Assembly: GCA_023426545.1 (NCBI GenBank)
Contig: JAFAAN010000010.1
Span: 1 to 64,000, forward strand
Direction of reading: 5' to 3'
DNA length: 64,000 nt
DNA from: Pseudomonadota bacterium
Lineage (GTDB): Bacteria > Myxococcota > Myxococcia > Myxococcales > Myxococcaceae
Part shown: piece after piece, positions 24,913-34,480 of the stretch
How positions within the stretch are numbered: position 1 is the stretch's first letter
Layout: each line of letters opens with the position of its first letter
The notes under the pieces: model-generated
Seen by the model: only the letters and a program-made list of their open reading frames with translations
Databases searched by the model: none
Told to the model about the DNA's origin: nothing
Program-made: the position numbers and the translations under genes

Positions 24913-25005
24913 CAGGACGCGGCCTGCCCCCGGGTTGCGGTGGCCTGCCGCGCTTGTTCACGGTAATCCAGTGTCACCGGGCACCGTCCCCAGGAGGAGC
25001 TTCCC

Positions 25006-26682
25006 ATGACTGAACGCAACGCCATCGCCGCCGGCTTTCTCACGCACGAAGTCACGAACCAGCCTCCGCCGCTCGTCTATGACGCCTGGAAGACGGACAC
25101 CGTGCTCCGCGAGGCCGTGGCCCGCGAGGGCGGCGGCTGGGCGGAGGCCGAGCTGGCGAAGTACGGCCCCGTGGTGGGCGGGGAGATGCAGCAGCTGGCG
25201 TTCCTCGCCAACGAGAACAAGCCCAAGCTCCGGTCCTTCGACCGCTATGGCAACCGCCGCGACGAGGTGGAGTTCCATCCCGCGTATCACCGGCTGATGG
25301 AGCTGGGCATCGCCCACGGCGTGTCGGGCTTCGCGTGGCGCAACGAGGGCACGCCCGGCGCCCACGTGGCGCGCATGGGGTTCTTCTACCTGCACAACCA
25401 GGCGGACCAGGGCACGAGCTGCCCCCTCACCATGACGTACGCGTGCGTGCCCGCCCTGCGCCACCAGCCGGAGCTGGCGATGGAGTGGCTGCCGCGCGTG
25501 AGCTCGACGTCCTACGACAGCCGCTTCATCCCCGCGGCCCAGAAGGCGGGGGCCACCGTTGGCATGGGCATGACGGAGAAGCAGGGCGGCTCCGACGTGC
25601 GCACCAACACCACCAAGGCGCACCGCATGGGCGAGGGCCGTGGCCCCGGTCAGCCCTATGCTCTGGTGGGGCACAAGTGGTTCTTCTCCGCGCCCATGTG
25701 TGACGCCTTCCTGGTGCTGGCGTACGCGGAGGGGGGCCTGTCGTGTTTCCTGATGCCGCGCTTCACGCCCGACGGTGAGCTCAACGCCATCCGCGTCCAG
25801 CGGCTGAAGGACAAGCTGGGTGACTGGAGCAACGCCAGCTCGGAGGTGGAGCTGCACGGCGCCTACGCGGTGATGGTGGGCCCCGAGGGCCGCGGCGTCC
25901 CCACCATCCTGGAGATGGTCGCGCTGACGCGGCAGGACTGCATGATTGGCTCCAGCGGGCAGATGCGGCAGGCGCTGGTGCAGGCCATCCACCACACCCG
26001 GCACCGCGTGGCGTTCGGCAAGCGGCTCAGCGACCAGCCGCTGATGCGCAACGTGCTCGCGGACCTGGCGCTGGAGCTGGAGGCGCACGTCGCGCTCACC
26101 GCGCGCGTGTCCCGCGCCGTGGACGCCTCGCCCCGGGACGAGAAGGAGGCCGCGTTCTGCCGCATCGCCACGGCGGTGGGGAAGTACTGGGTATGCAAGC
26201 GCACCCCGCCCTTCGTCAACGAGGCGCAGGAGTGCCTGGGCGGCGCGGGCTACGTGGAGGAGACCAACCTGCCGCGCCTCTACCGGCAGGCGCCGCTCAA
26301 CTCCATCTGGGAGGGCAGCGGCAACATCCAGTGCCTGGACGTGCTGCGCGCGGCCTCGCGTGAGCCGGCCAGCCGGGAGGCGCTCTTCGACGAGCTGCTG
26401 GCCGCGCAGGGCGGGCACCGCGCGTACGACGAGGCCACCGCGCGGCTGGGCAAGGAGCTGGCCAACACGGACTCGATGGAGGCGCGCTCGCGCTCCCTCG
26501 TCGAGGGGCTGGCGCTGGCGCTCCAGGCGTCCTTGCTGATTCGCGCGGGCAACACCGCCGTGTCGGATGCCTTCTGCGAGTCCCGCCTGGGCGGGGCGCA
26601 TGGCCAGACGTTCGGCACGCTGCCGGCCCACGCGCCGATGCAGATGCTCATCGAGCGCGCCTTCCCCGAGGAGGTGAAGTGA
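25006..26682 (+). CDS. Acyl-CoA dehydrogenase (AidB-like)
   Basis: 558-residue flavoprotein that oxidises acyl-CoA thioesters at C2-C3. Longer than ordinary acyl-CoA dehydrogenases (~380) and similar to the AidB/isovaleryl-CoA subgroup. Blocks: G-M-G-M-T-E-K-Q-G-G-S-D-V-R (substrate/FAD region), H-K-W-F-F-S-A-P-M, R-V-A-F-G-K, and the C-terminal F-V-N-E-A-Q-E-C-L-G-G-A-G-Y-V-E-E with W-E-G-S-G-N-I-Q. AGGAGGAG precedes the ATG. It shares one base with the following ligase gene (TGATG), so the three genes to 29035 form an operon for activating and oxidising a fatty or branched acid. Confidence 0.9.
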   Translation: MTERNAIAAGFLTHEVTNQPPPLVYDAWKTDTVLREAVAREGGGWAEAELAKYGPVVGGEMQQLAFLANENKPKLRSFDRYGNRRDEVEFHPAYHRLMELGIAHGVSGFAWRNEGTPGAHVARMGFFYLHNQADQGTSCPLTMTYACVPALRHQPELAMEWLPRVSSTSYDSRFIPAAQKAGATVGMGMTEKQGGSDVRTNTTKAHRMGEGRGPGQPYALVGHKWFFSAPMCDAFLVLAYAEGGLSCFLMPRFTPDGELNAIRVQRLKDKLGDWSNASSEVELHGAYAVMVGPEGRGVPTILEMVALTRQDCMIGSSGQMRQALVQAIHHTRHRVAFGKRLSDQPLMRNVLADLALELEAHVALTARVSRAVDASPRDEKEAAFCRIATAVGKYWVCKRTPPFVNEAQECLGGAGYVEETNLPRLYRQAPLNSIWEGSGNIQCLDVLRAASREPASREALFDELLAAQGGHRAYDEATARLGKELANTDSMEARSRSLVEGLALALQASLLIRAGNTAVSDAFCESRLGGAHGQTFGTLPAHAPMQMLIERAFPEEVK

Positions 26683-28199
26683 TGTGGACGCTCGACGAGG
26701 TGCTCACGACGGCGGGCCGGAAGTTCGCCTCGCGCGAGGCGCTCGTCACGGCCAGCCGGCGGGTGACTTTTGGCGAGCTGGAGGTGGCCGTCACGCGGAT
26801 GGCGCACCAGCTTCGCGCGTGGGGCGTGGGGCCGGGTGACAAGGTGGCCATCCAGGGCCGCAACACCGTGTCCTGGGTGGTGGGCTTCCTGGCCACGCTG
26901 CGCGTGGGCGGCGTCACCGTCCCCATCAACCACAAGCTGGCCCCGCCGGAGACGGCGTACATCCTGGAGCACAGCGAGAGCCGCGTGCTGCTGGCGGACC
27001 CGGACCTGGCCGCCGCGGTGCCGGAGGCGCTGCGCGCGAAGTGCCGCGTGCGGGTGCTCGAAGGGGACGACGCCATCGACGGCGTTCCCCTGTTCCCCGC
27101 CGGCGAGGCGCCCGCAGCGCTGCCGCCCGTCACGAAGCCGGAGCAGGTGGCGGAGATTCTCTACACGTCGGGCACCACGGGGCTGCCCAAGGGCTGTCTG
27201 CACTCACACGCCAACGTCATCTTCGCGGGCATCGCGTGCAGCATGACGTATGGCCTGGACCCGACGGACCGCGTGCTGCTGGCGATGCCGGCGTGGCACA
27301 GCTTCCCGCTCAACGGGTTGCTGCTCGGCAGCCTGTACGTCGGGGCCACGGTGGTGATGCTGCCGGAGTACCACCCGCAGGCCATGCTGGAGACGATTCA
27401 GCGCGAGCGCTGCACGCTGTTCTTCGGGCCGCCGGTGGCCTTCCTCGCGCCGCTGCGCATGGTGCCGGACTTCGACCGCTACGACCTGTCGAGCGTGCGG
27501 ACGTGGCTCTATGGCGGCGGACCCATCGACGCGGCGACGTCGCGGCTGCTGGCGGACAAGTACAAGACGGAGCGCTTCTTCCAGATTTTCGGCATGACGG
27601 AGACGGGCCCCACGGGCACGGCGCTGCGGCCAGAGGAGCAGGTCTCCAAGGCCGGCTCCATTGGCCGCCACGCCATCAGCGGCTGTGACCTGAAGGTCAT
27701 GCGCGACACCCAGACGGAGGCGCGGCCGGGCGAGGTGGGTGAAATCTGGATGCGGTGCCAGTCGATGATGCTGGGCTACCACCGCGACCCGGAGGCCACC
27801 GCCGCCGCGTTCCATGACGGCTGGTACCGCACGGGTGACGTGGCCCGCATCGACGAGGACGGCTACCTGTTCATCGTCGACCGGCTGAAGGACATGATCA
27901 TCACCGGCGGGGAGAACGTGTACTCGAAGGAGGTGGAGGACGCGCTCGCCAGCCACCCGGACCTGGCGGAGACGGCCGTCATCGGCGTGCCGCACCCGGA
28001 CTGGGGGGAGACCGTCACCGCCGTGGTGGTGCTCAAGAAGGGGGCCTCGTTCGATGAGGCCAGCGTGAAGGAGCACTGCGCCGCGCGGCTGGCGAAGTAC
28101 AAGGCGCCACGTGTCTTTCACGTGGTGGACAGCCTGCCGCGGACCCCCACGGGCAAGGTGGTCAAGGTGGAGCTGCGGAAGACGTACGCGCGTTCGTGA
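26682..28199 (+). CDS. AMP-forming acyl-CoA synthetase
   Basis: 505-residue ligase of the ANL superfamily that activates a carboxylic acid with ATP to acyl-AMP and then acyl-CoA. Motifs: Y-T-S-G-T-T-G-L-P-K-G (A3, P-loop), F-G-M-T-E-T-G-P (A5), Y-R-T-G-D-V-A (A7), and the conserved C-terminal Lys in P-R-T-P-T-G-K-V (A10). Closest in pattern to medium/long-chain fatty-acid ligases. Start ATG at 26682, immediately overlapping the acyl-CoA dehydrogenase stop. It probably supplies CoA esters to that enzyme. Confidence 0.93.
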   Translation: MWTLDEVLTTAGRKFASREALVTASRRVTFGELEVAVTRMAHQLRAWGVGPGDKVAIQGRNTVSWVVGFLATLRVGGVTVPINHKLAPPETAYILEHSESRVLLADPDLAAAVPEALRAKCRVRVLEGDDAIDGVPLFPAGEAPAALPPVTKPEQVAEILYTSGTTGLPKGCLHSHANVIFAGIACSMTYGLDPTDRVLLAMPAWHSFPLNGLLLGSLYVGATVVMLPEYHPQAMLETIQRERCTLFFGPPVAFLAPLRMVPDFDRYDLSSVRTWLYGGGPIDAATSRLLADKYKTERFFQIFGMTETGPTGTALRPEEQVSKAGSIGRHAISGCDLKVMRDTQTEARPGEVGEIWMRCQSMMLGYHRDPEATAAAFHDGWYRTGDVARIDEDGYLFIVDRLKDMIITGGENVYSKEVEDALASHPDLAETAVIGVPHPDWGETVTAVVVLKKGASFDEASVKEHCAARLAKYKAPRVFHVVDSLPRTPTGKVVKVELRKTYARS

Positions 28200-28213
28200 T
28201 AGGGAAACACCCC

Positions 28214-29035
28214 ATGTCCAATCTCCAGGGAAAGACGCTGTTCATCACCGGTGCCAGCCGTGGCATCGGCAAGGCCATTGCCCTCCGCGCCGCCCGGGAT
28301 GGCGCCAACATCATCATCGCCGCGAAGACGACGGAGCCGCACCCCAAGCTCCCTGGCACCATCTACACGGCGGCCGAGGAAATCGAGAAGGCGGGCGGCA
28401 AGGCGCTGCCCTGCGCCGTCGACATCCGTGACGAGCAGCAGATCGCCGCCGCCGTGGCCAAGGCGGTGGAGACCTTCGGCGGCATCGACATCCTGGTGAA
28501 CAACGCCAGCGCCATCAGCCTCACGGGCACGCTCGAGACGCCGATGAAGCGCTTCGACCTGATGCACGGCATCAACACGCGCGGAACGTATGCGTGCTCG
28601 CAGGCGTGCATCCCGTACCTGAAGAAGTCCAGCAACCCACACATCCTCAACAACTCGCCGCCGCTCAACATGGAGGCGCGCTGGTTCGCGCCCCATGTCG
28701 CGTACACCATGGCGAAGTTCGGCATGAGCATGTGCGTGCTGGGCATGGCGGAGGAGCTGCGCTCGGACGGCATCGCCGTGAACGCCATCTGGCCACGCAC
28801 CGTCATCGCCACCGCGGCGGTGCAGAACCTGCTGGGCGGCGATGAGACCATCCGCGGCTGCCGGACGCCGGACATCATGGCGGACGCGGCCTACGCCATC
28901 CTCACCAAGCCGAGCCGCGAGTTCACCGGCAACTTCTGCATCGACGAGGACGTCCTGCGCGGCGTGGGCGTGACGGACTTCGACAAGTACCAGATGGTGC
29001 CCGGGGCGGAGCTGCTCCCCGACTACTTCATCTGA
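28214..29035 (+). CDS. Short-chain dehydrogenase, HSDL2-like
   Basis: 273 residues, classical SDR fold. Cofactor motif T-G-A-S-R-G-I-G, N-N-A-S motif, and Tyr/Lys pair in Y-T-M-A-K-F-G. The region I-L-N-N-S-P-P-L-N-M together with S-M-C-V-L-G-M-A-E-E matches the hydroxysteroid-dehydrogenase-like 2 group, which is linked to fatty-acid metabolism. Unlike animal HSDL2, there is no SCP2 domain at the C-terminus. Third gene of the acyl-CoA dehydrogenase/ligase operon, 14 bp after the ligase stop. Confidence 0.9.
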   Translation: MSNLQGKTLFITGASRGIGKAIALRAARDGANIIIAAKTTEPHPKLPGTIYTAAEEIEKAGGKALPCAVDIRDEQQIAAAVAKAVETFGGIDILVNNASAISLTGTLETPMKRFDLMHGINTRGTYACSQACIPYLKKSSNPHILNNSPPLNMEARWFAPHVAYTMAKFGMSMCVLGMAEELRSDGIAVNAIWPRTVIATAAVQNLLGGDETIRGCRTPDIMADAAYAILTKPSREFTGNFCIDEDVLRGVGVTDFDKYQMVPGAELLPDYFI

Positions 29036-29060
29036 GTCGCCGCTGCTCCAGCCTGTTCCC

Positions 29061-29093
29061 GCGCGGACGGGCGCTTCAGCGTGCCCGCCGCGC
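29061..29093 (+). terminator. Hairpin after fatty-acid operon
   Basis: GCGCGG-A-CGGGC pairs with GCCCG-CCGCGC: 6 bp plus 5 bp separated by a one-base bulge, loop of 10 bases, starting 26 bases after the SDR stop. A likely intrinsic-type stop for the three-gene operon. Confidence 0.5.
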
Positions 29094-29230
29094 CGAGCTG
29101 AGCGGCGTCAGGGCGCGGTGAGGAGGGAGACCTCCCGGAGTGTGTGGGTGAGTAGGAATTCCGCGCGGGCGGTCTCCAGCCCCTTGGGTGGAGTTGTCAG
29201 CCCCCGCGGCGTCAGCCAGTCTCCGCGGTC

Positions 29231-32200
29231 ATGCACGAGACTCGCCTCTCCGAACTGCGCGCCGAGCTGTCCGTTACCCACTACGATGCTCGTGTCCGCA
29301 GGATGGTTGAGCTGGGCCGCCTCGCGCCGACGAACCCCGAGGTGCGCAAGGTCCTTGGGGAATTGTCCCAGGGGGATGCCCAGGAGCGGCAGCTCGCGCT
29401 CTTCGCCCAGTACAGCTGGCGCGATGGGGGGCAGGTGCTCTCCGCCACCACCGACGAATCCGCCTGTGTCCGCTCCCTGGCCTACCAGCTCGTGCCCCTG
29501 GCCTGTGATGACCCGCAGGCGCTGGAGGCGTTGAATGTGGCGCGTGCCGTTCGCCGCCAGGAAGGTCTCCTCCGGGGGCTCGTGCGGGCTGGGCGGCGGG
29601 GCGTCATCGACGCGTATCTCGACGGGCTGGCCTCCAGGGCGGATGCACCCGAGTTCGCTGACGCCGTCCCCTTGGCGACCCCCGAGGGAATTCGCCGCCA
29701 CCTCCCCCGTGCGCTGGAGCGTCCCAGCCTGCGCTTCTGGAACCGGTTGGCTCACCACGCCCCCAGCGTCCTGGCGGAGGTGCTCGCAGCAGAATTGAAG
29801 GCGGTGACGGGCGAGCCCGACCCCGTGACGCGCATGTCCCTCCGGGTGTACCTGCCTCGCATCGCCGACCAGGCGCCCGACGCGGCCCTGGTGCTGTTCG
29901 AGCTGTTGCTCTCCCGCCGCATCCACCCCGATGCCCATGCCTGGCATGACCTGGTGCTGCATCGGCCCGAGGCCGCGGTGGCGCTGCTCCAGCGGCATGC
30001 GCACGTGACCCCCTACGAGGATCAGTTCGTCCGCGCCGCGCCGCGGTTGAGCGAGGCCGCGCTCGTGTGGCTCGTCCGCCACGCGCCCCTCACGTTGGGG
30101 GACGCCCGGACCTTGCTGACCCGGCTCTCCGACGCCGCGCGCCGCGCCGTGGTCGAGGCGTGGTGCGCCTCGGTGGATGTGGCGCCGGACTGGGGGGCTC
30201 CGTTGCTTCGCTTCGTCACCGACGCCAACGAGCGAGAGCGCGTCTACGCGCGCTGGAGCGTGGCCGCCAGGAATCGGGATGGCGTCATCTCCCTGGACGC
30301 GCTGGCCGTGTTGCCCATCGACCTGCGGGAGCGTGAGGCGCGCCGGCATCTCCACGAGGTCGTCGCCCTGGGCACCCGTCCCCTGCAACGCATGGAGTAC
30401 GCACGGCTGCTGTCCTGGGACGAGGCGGACGCGGCCCTCAAGTCCTATCAGGGCCACCCGGAGGGCAGCGTGCGCGGCGAGGCGCTGGCGTCGCTGCTGG
30501 CCATTCCCGGGTTGCGTCCCGATGAGCCGGACCTGGTGGACCGCGCCCTGCCGTTGGTCCTGGCCCGCAAGAACGAGCAGGACCCGGTGCGCGCGGCGAT
30601 GCTGGGGGCGCTCGTGCTGTGGCCCCGCCGGGTGTGGCGCCGCGAGCACGCGGAGGCCGTGGGCCGGATATTGCGCGATGCGCTGGATGCGGCGGACCTG
30701 TCCTATCGCACCGCGGAGCTCGCGGAGACGCTGCTGCTGCGCACCTTCGCCAGGGCGCCCGAGTGGGGCGCGAGGTGGTTGGGCACCCTGCTCAAGGAGC
30801 GCGGCCGGCTCCTCAATGCCCGCCTGGGGGAGTTCCTCACGGAGGATGAGGTCCGCGCCGCCGCGCCCCAGCTCCTGGGCATCGCTCAGGGGTGGGCGCA
30901 GCGCGAGCGCGGAGGGGCGTTGCTGGAGCTGGTGAACAGCCTGGGCGCGCACGTGCGCCGGGTGCCGGGCTTGGGTGAGCTCGCCGTCTCCCTTCGCGAC
31001 GAGACGCCCTGGTCCCTGCTGGCGCTGGGGCTGGCCCAGTGGCAGTCCAAGCATGACCGCGCGGGCTTCGAGTCCTCCGTGGGTACCCTGGTCCGGCGCT
31101 TCTACGACCGGGGCTGGCTCTCCGAAATCATCGCCCTGGCGAACTCAGAGGAGGCGGCGCGGCCCCTGCACCCCGAGCTGGCCTCCGGACTGGAGCGTGT
31201 GGCGCTCTGCTTGGGGAAGCAGGCGGACTCCGCCTTGTCGGTGCTCCGGCGGCGGGCCTGGAAGGCCTTTGACGTGTTGTTGCCCCGGCTGCTGAAGGCC
31301 GATGCCAGCATCCTGTGCTTCTCCGTCGTTCACACGTACCTGCATCGCCGCCGGCAGGAGCTGCTGACGCCCTACCTGAGCGCGCCCGTCATCCAGGGCC
31401 GCTTCGCGACGGGGAACACGGGCTGGCTGCTGGCGTTCGACGCCAAGGGGTTCTACCGGTGGACGTCGGAGCAGAGCGCCCTGTACTCGAAGTCGGTGGG
31501 GCGGCTGGTCGAGGACCTGGACCGCGATACGCCGACGCTGCTCTGGGGCGTCGCGACGCTCGCGGCGCTGACCTGGGCTCCGATGGAGGGGCTGTGCGCG
31601 CTGGCGAATGACGCGCGGCCCGTGGTGCGGGACAAGGCCATCCAGGTCCTGGCGCGGTGCGACCAGGGACAGGGTGTACCGACGCTGCTGAACTGCCTGG
31701 AGGACGCCCGCGCGCGCGTCGCCATCTACGGGTTGCGACGTGCCTTCAACGGCATGCCCCCCGTGCGCGTGCTGTCGCTGCTGGCCAGCGTTCCGCTCAC
31801 CAAGGTCACCGTCGCCAAGGAGGTGGTGCGCCTGCTGGGGGAGCTGCGCGTGGACGCCGCCTACGAGCGGCTCCTGGAGCTGGATGGCCTGCGCCTGCAC
31901 CGGGACGTGCGCATCGCCATGCTGCGCGCGCTCTGGGACCACCTGGAGCGCGAGCCCACCTGGGCGGTCTACACCCGCGCGGTGGAGGACGCCGACTGGG
32001 TCATGGCCGCGCGCCTGGGCGACGTTCCCGCCGACCGGCTCACCGAGGACTCTGACCGCAAGCTGTCCGCGCTGCTCGGACGGGTGCTGGCACGGCCCGA
32101 GCCGGCGGCGCGCATCGACCTGCTCCAGCGCGCGGCGTGGCTGGCCGTGAGGGATGTCGAGCGGACCTTCCTCTCCGCCTGCGGGGCCCGGCTGGGCTCG

Positions 32201-32806
32201 CCCTACGATGACGAGGTGCGCGCGGCGATGCAGGCCGTGCTCCACCGCTCCGATGAGCGAGACCTGGAGCGGCTGGAGGGGATGTTGGAAGCAGTGGCCC
32301 CGGACCGGCGCGCGCTGACGGTGGCGCTGGAGCAGCTGCTGGCCCTCCACGTGAAGTCCCGCGCCAGCTACATGCTGGCAGCGCGTGCGGCCGAGCAGGT
32401 CCTCGCCCGGGACAGCCGCCTGGCGCCGCTGCGGGTGCGGTGTGCCTCGGCGGCGCTGGCGCCGCTGGAGCTGGCCGAGCGGTGGGTCCACATGGGCGAG
32501 GCAGGCCATCTGCACGCGGATGCGCTCGATGCCTGTCGTGCCGCGGTGGACACGCTGCCCCTGGGTGACCTGGAGGCCGTGGAGGTCCGGCTCACCGAGA
32601 GTGGGAGCGAGGAGGCGCGTCGCGTCGCGGTGTGGTGCCTGGTGCGCGACGCCGCCCCGGGGCGGGGCTGGACGCCGGAGCGCTTGCGGCGGCTGGCGCG
32701 GCTCCAGCAGGACGCATCCCCGCTGGTCTCCGGTGCCGCGCAGGCGGTCTTCCCGCCTCGCGAGCAGGTGTCCACGGACGTGGCGCCCTCCACAGAGGGC
32801 CGCTGA
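29231..32806 (+). CDS. Giant HEAT/ARM-repeat protein of unknown function
   Basis: 1191 residues with no signal peptide, membrane helix or catalytic motif that I can identify. The chain is almost wholly helical, with repeated Leu/Ala/Arg-rich pairs of helices of HEAT type (for example P-V-V-R-D-K-A-I-Q-V-L-A-R-C and D-V-R-I-A-M-L-R-A-L-W). Such proteins form curved solenoids that bind other proteins. ATG 29231 was chosen as the first good start; the ribosome-binding site is weak. It stands alone between operons, with 195 bp upstream. Role unknown: a cytoplasmic scaffold is the most that can be said. Confidence 0.78.
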   Translation: MHETRLSELRAELSVTHYDARVRRMVELGRLAPTNPEVRKVLGELSQGDAQERQLALFAQYSWRDGGQVLSATTDESACVRSLAYQLVPLACDDPQALEALNVARAVRRQEGLLRGLVRAGRRGVIDAYLDGLASRADAPEFADAVPLATPEGIRRHLPRALERPSLRFWNRLAHHAPSVLAEVLAAELKAVTGEPDPVTRMSLRVYLPRIADQAPDAALVLFELLLSRRIHPDAHAWHDLVLHRPEAAVALLQRHAHVTPYEDQFVRAAPRLSEAALVWLVRHAPLTLGDARTLLTRLSDAARRAVVEAWCASVDVAPDWGAPLLRFVTDANERERVYARWSVAARNRDGVISLDALAVLPIDLREREARRHLHEVVALGTRPLQRMEYARLLSWDEADAALKSYQGHPEGSVRGEALASLLAIPGLRPDEPDLVDRALPLVLARKNEQDPVRAAMLGALVLWPRRVWRREHAEAVGRILRDALDAADLSYRTAELAETLLLRTFARAPEWGARWLGTLLKERGRLLNARLGEFLTEDEVRAAAPQLLGIAQGWAQRERGGALLELVNSLGAHVRRVPGLGELAVSLRDETPWSLLALGLAQWQSKHDRAGFESSVGTLVRRFYDRGWLSEIIALANSEEAARPLHPELASGLERVALCLGKQADSALSVLRRRAWKAFDVLLPRLLKADASILCFSVVHTYLHRRRQELLTPYLSAPVIQGRFATGNTGWLLAFDAKGFYRWTSEQSALYSKSVGRLVEDLDRDTPTLLWGVATLAALTWAPMEGLCALANDARPVVRDKAIQVLARCDQGQGVPTLLNCLEDARARVAIYGLRRAFNGMPPVRVLSLLASVPLTKVTVAKEVVRLLGELRVDAAYERLLELDGLRLHRDVRIAMLRALWDHLEREPTWAVYTRAVEDADWVMAARLGDVPADRLTEDSDRKLSALLGRVLARPEPAARIDLLQRAAWLAVRDVERTFLSACGARLGSPYDDEVRAAMQAVLHRSDERDLERLEGMLEAVAPDRRALTVALEQLLALHVKSRASYMLAARAAEQVLARDSRLAPLRVRCASAALAPLELAERWVHMGEAGHLHADALDACRAAVDTLPLGDLEAVEVRLTESGSEEARRVAVWCLVRDAAPGRGWTPERLRRLARLQQDASPLVSGAAQAVFPPREQVSTDVAPSTEGR

Positions 32807-32910
32807 CCCGGCGCGCCGGTTCCTGGTTCCAGCCGGGCTGGCGTGTCGGGCCGTTCGTGCCTCGGTCCCCGTTCGCCCACCCGCGCAGGTGCGATAGGTA
32901 GAGGGGCCAC

Positions 32911-34146
32911 ATGGACATGCGGCACCTTCGAATCCTCCTGCTGTCGGCGCTGGGGCTCCTCGCCTCGGCCTGCCCGAGCCCCACCCGTGCCCCCGTCACC
33001 CGGCCGGAGGACGCGCTCGTCGGGCTGTCCCGAAAGATGGAGCCCCGGGACGACGGCGACGTCGCGTCCCTGCGGACGGCCATCGCGGAGAGCCTCGTCT
33101 GGCTTCGCAGCCGTCCGTCCGACCTGCGCTTCATCTACGGCGAGCGGCAGGTCTCCATCGCCGAGCTGCGCACCGCCCTGGAGCGCCTGCACGCGCGGCT
33201 CCGGGAGGACCTCACCCCGGAGGCGCTGTGGGCCCTGGTCCTGGAGGACTTCGAGCCCATGGAGGCCGCCGGCGGCGAGGACGGCCAGGTGCTCTTCACC
33301 GGCTACTACGAGCCCACCATCGAGGCGAGCCTGACGCGGACGGACGTGTACAACGTGCCCATCCACGGCTCGCCGTCCGACCTGATTGAAGTCCCGCTGG
33401 AGCGCTTCGCGGAGCGCTTCAAGGCGGAGCGCGTCTTTGGCCGGCTCGATGGGCGCAAGGTGGTGCCGTACTGGTCGCGAGGAGACATCCGCGGTGGGCG
33501 GCTCGATGGGCGGAAGCTGGAGCTGGCGTGGGCCAAGGACCCGGTGGCGCTCTTCTTCCTGGAGGTGCAGGGCAGCGGCTCGTTGCTGCTGCCGGACGGG
33601 AGCCGGCGCCGCATCGGCTACGCCGCGTCGAACGGCAGGGCGTATCGCAGCATCGGCTCGTTGCTCATCCAGGAGGGCGCCATCGCCAAGGAGGAGATGT
33701 CGATGCAGGCGCTGCGCGCGTGGCTGGCGGCCAACCCCCAGCAGCGCCACCGGGTGCTCGACCACAACGAGTCCTACGTGTTCTTCCGCTTCCTGGACAC
33801 CGCGTCGGTGGGCTCGCTCGGGCGGCCGGTGACGGCGGGGCGCTCCATCGCGACGGACGCGCGGCTGTTCCCCAAGGGCGGGCTGGCCTTCATCCAGACC
33901 GAGCGCCCGGTGCGCATGGCGGATGGCTCGGTGCAGTGGAAGCCGCTGTCGCGCTTCGTGCTCAACCAGGACACGGGCGGGGCCATCCGTGGCGCGGGGC
34001 GGGTGGACGTCTTCTGGGGCGCGGGCCCACAGGCGGAGCTGGCCGCGGGGATGATGAAGCAGAAGGGCCGGCTGCTCTTCCTCGTGCCCCGGCCCGGCCG
34101 CGCCGCGCTCCTGGTGGCGCCGCCGCCCGTCACGTCGCCGCGGTAG
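32911..34146 (+). CDS. mltA: Membrane-bound lytic murein transglycosylase A
   Basis: Cleaves the MurNAc-GlcNAc bond of peptidoglycan to give 1,6-anhydro ends, from the inner leaflet of the outer membrane. 411 residues (ATG at 32911 or 32917) with lipobox A-S-A-C. Family blocks: F-T-G-Y-Y-E-P (start of the MltA domain), E-V-Q-G-S-G-S-L-L-L-P-D-G, and the C-terminal 3D domain with R-V-D-V-F-W-G-A-G-P-Q-A, which carries the catalytic Asp. Complete and of usual length. Likely acts in wall turnover. Confidence 0.92.
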   Translation: MDMRHLRILLLSALGLLASACPSPTRAPVTRPEDALVGLSRKMEPRDDGDVASLRTAIAESLVWLRSRPSDLRFIYGERQVSIAELRTALERLHARLREDLTPEALWALVLEDFEPMEAAGGEDGQVLFTGYYEPTIEASLTRTDVYNVPIHGSPSDLIEVPLERFAERFKAERVFGRLDGRKVVPYWSRGDIRGGRLDGRKLELAWAKDPVALFFLEVQGSGSLLLPDGSRRRIGYAASNGRAYRSIGSLLIQEGAIAKEEMSMQALRAWLAANPQQRHRVLDHNESYVFFRFLDTASVGSLGRPVTAGRSIATDARLFPKGGLAFIQTERPVRMADGSVQWKPLSRFVLNQDTGGAIRGAGRVDVFWGAGPQAELAAGMMKQKGRLLFLVPRPGRAALLVAPPPVTSPR

Positions 34147-34480
34147 CCGGGCTCATGCGCGAGGTTGCCGCCCTTCGAGCGGTGGGCCTCCACCTCGCCC
34201 CTTGGCAGGGCGCGCCGCGCCATTCCAGCCACCCGGCGTCATGAGCACTTGAATATCGGGAAGGGGCCTGCGTCGGTGACGCCGCATGCCGCGTTCCCCC
34301 TCCTGCATCCAGCGAGCCTCCCCAGGGGCTTTCCGGCCGTCTCCGAGAGACGCCGGTGGCGGGCACGCGTGGAAACCGGGCAGTATGGTCCTGTCTCCCT
34401 TGTCACGGGTGGCCTGTGCACACCCTGTCCGGCGCGGATGCCGGTGTGGCGCCGAGGGGAGAGGACACGAGGCACCTGGG
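34147..34480. other. Intergenic stretch without a gene
   Basis: 334 bases between mltA and the oxygenase gene. The open frames here are short and lack matching codon bias or ribosome-binding sites. It probably holds the oxygenase promoter, but I cannot point to boxes with confidence. Confidence 0.5.

Noticed and set aside
24958..26631. Minus-strand open frame opposite the acyl-CoA dehydrogenase
   Set aside because: The plus strand has all family motifs and a strong ribosome-binding site; the opposite frame has none.
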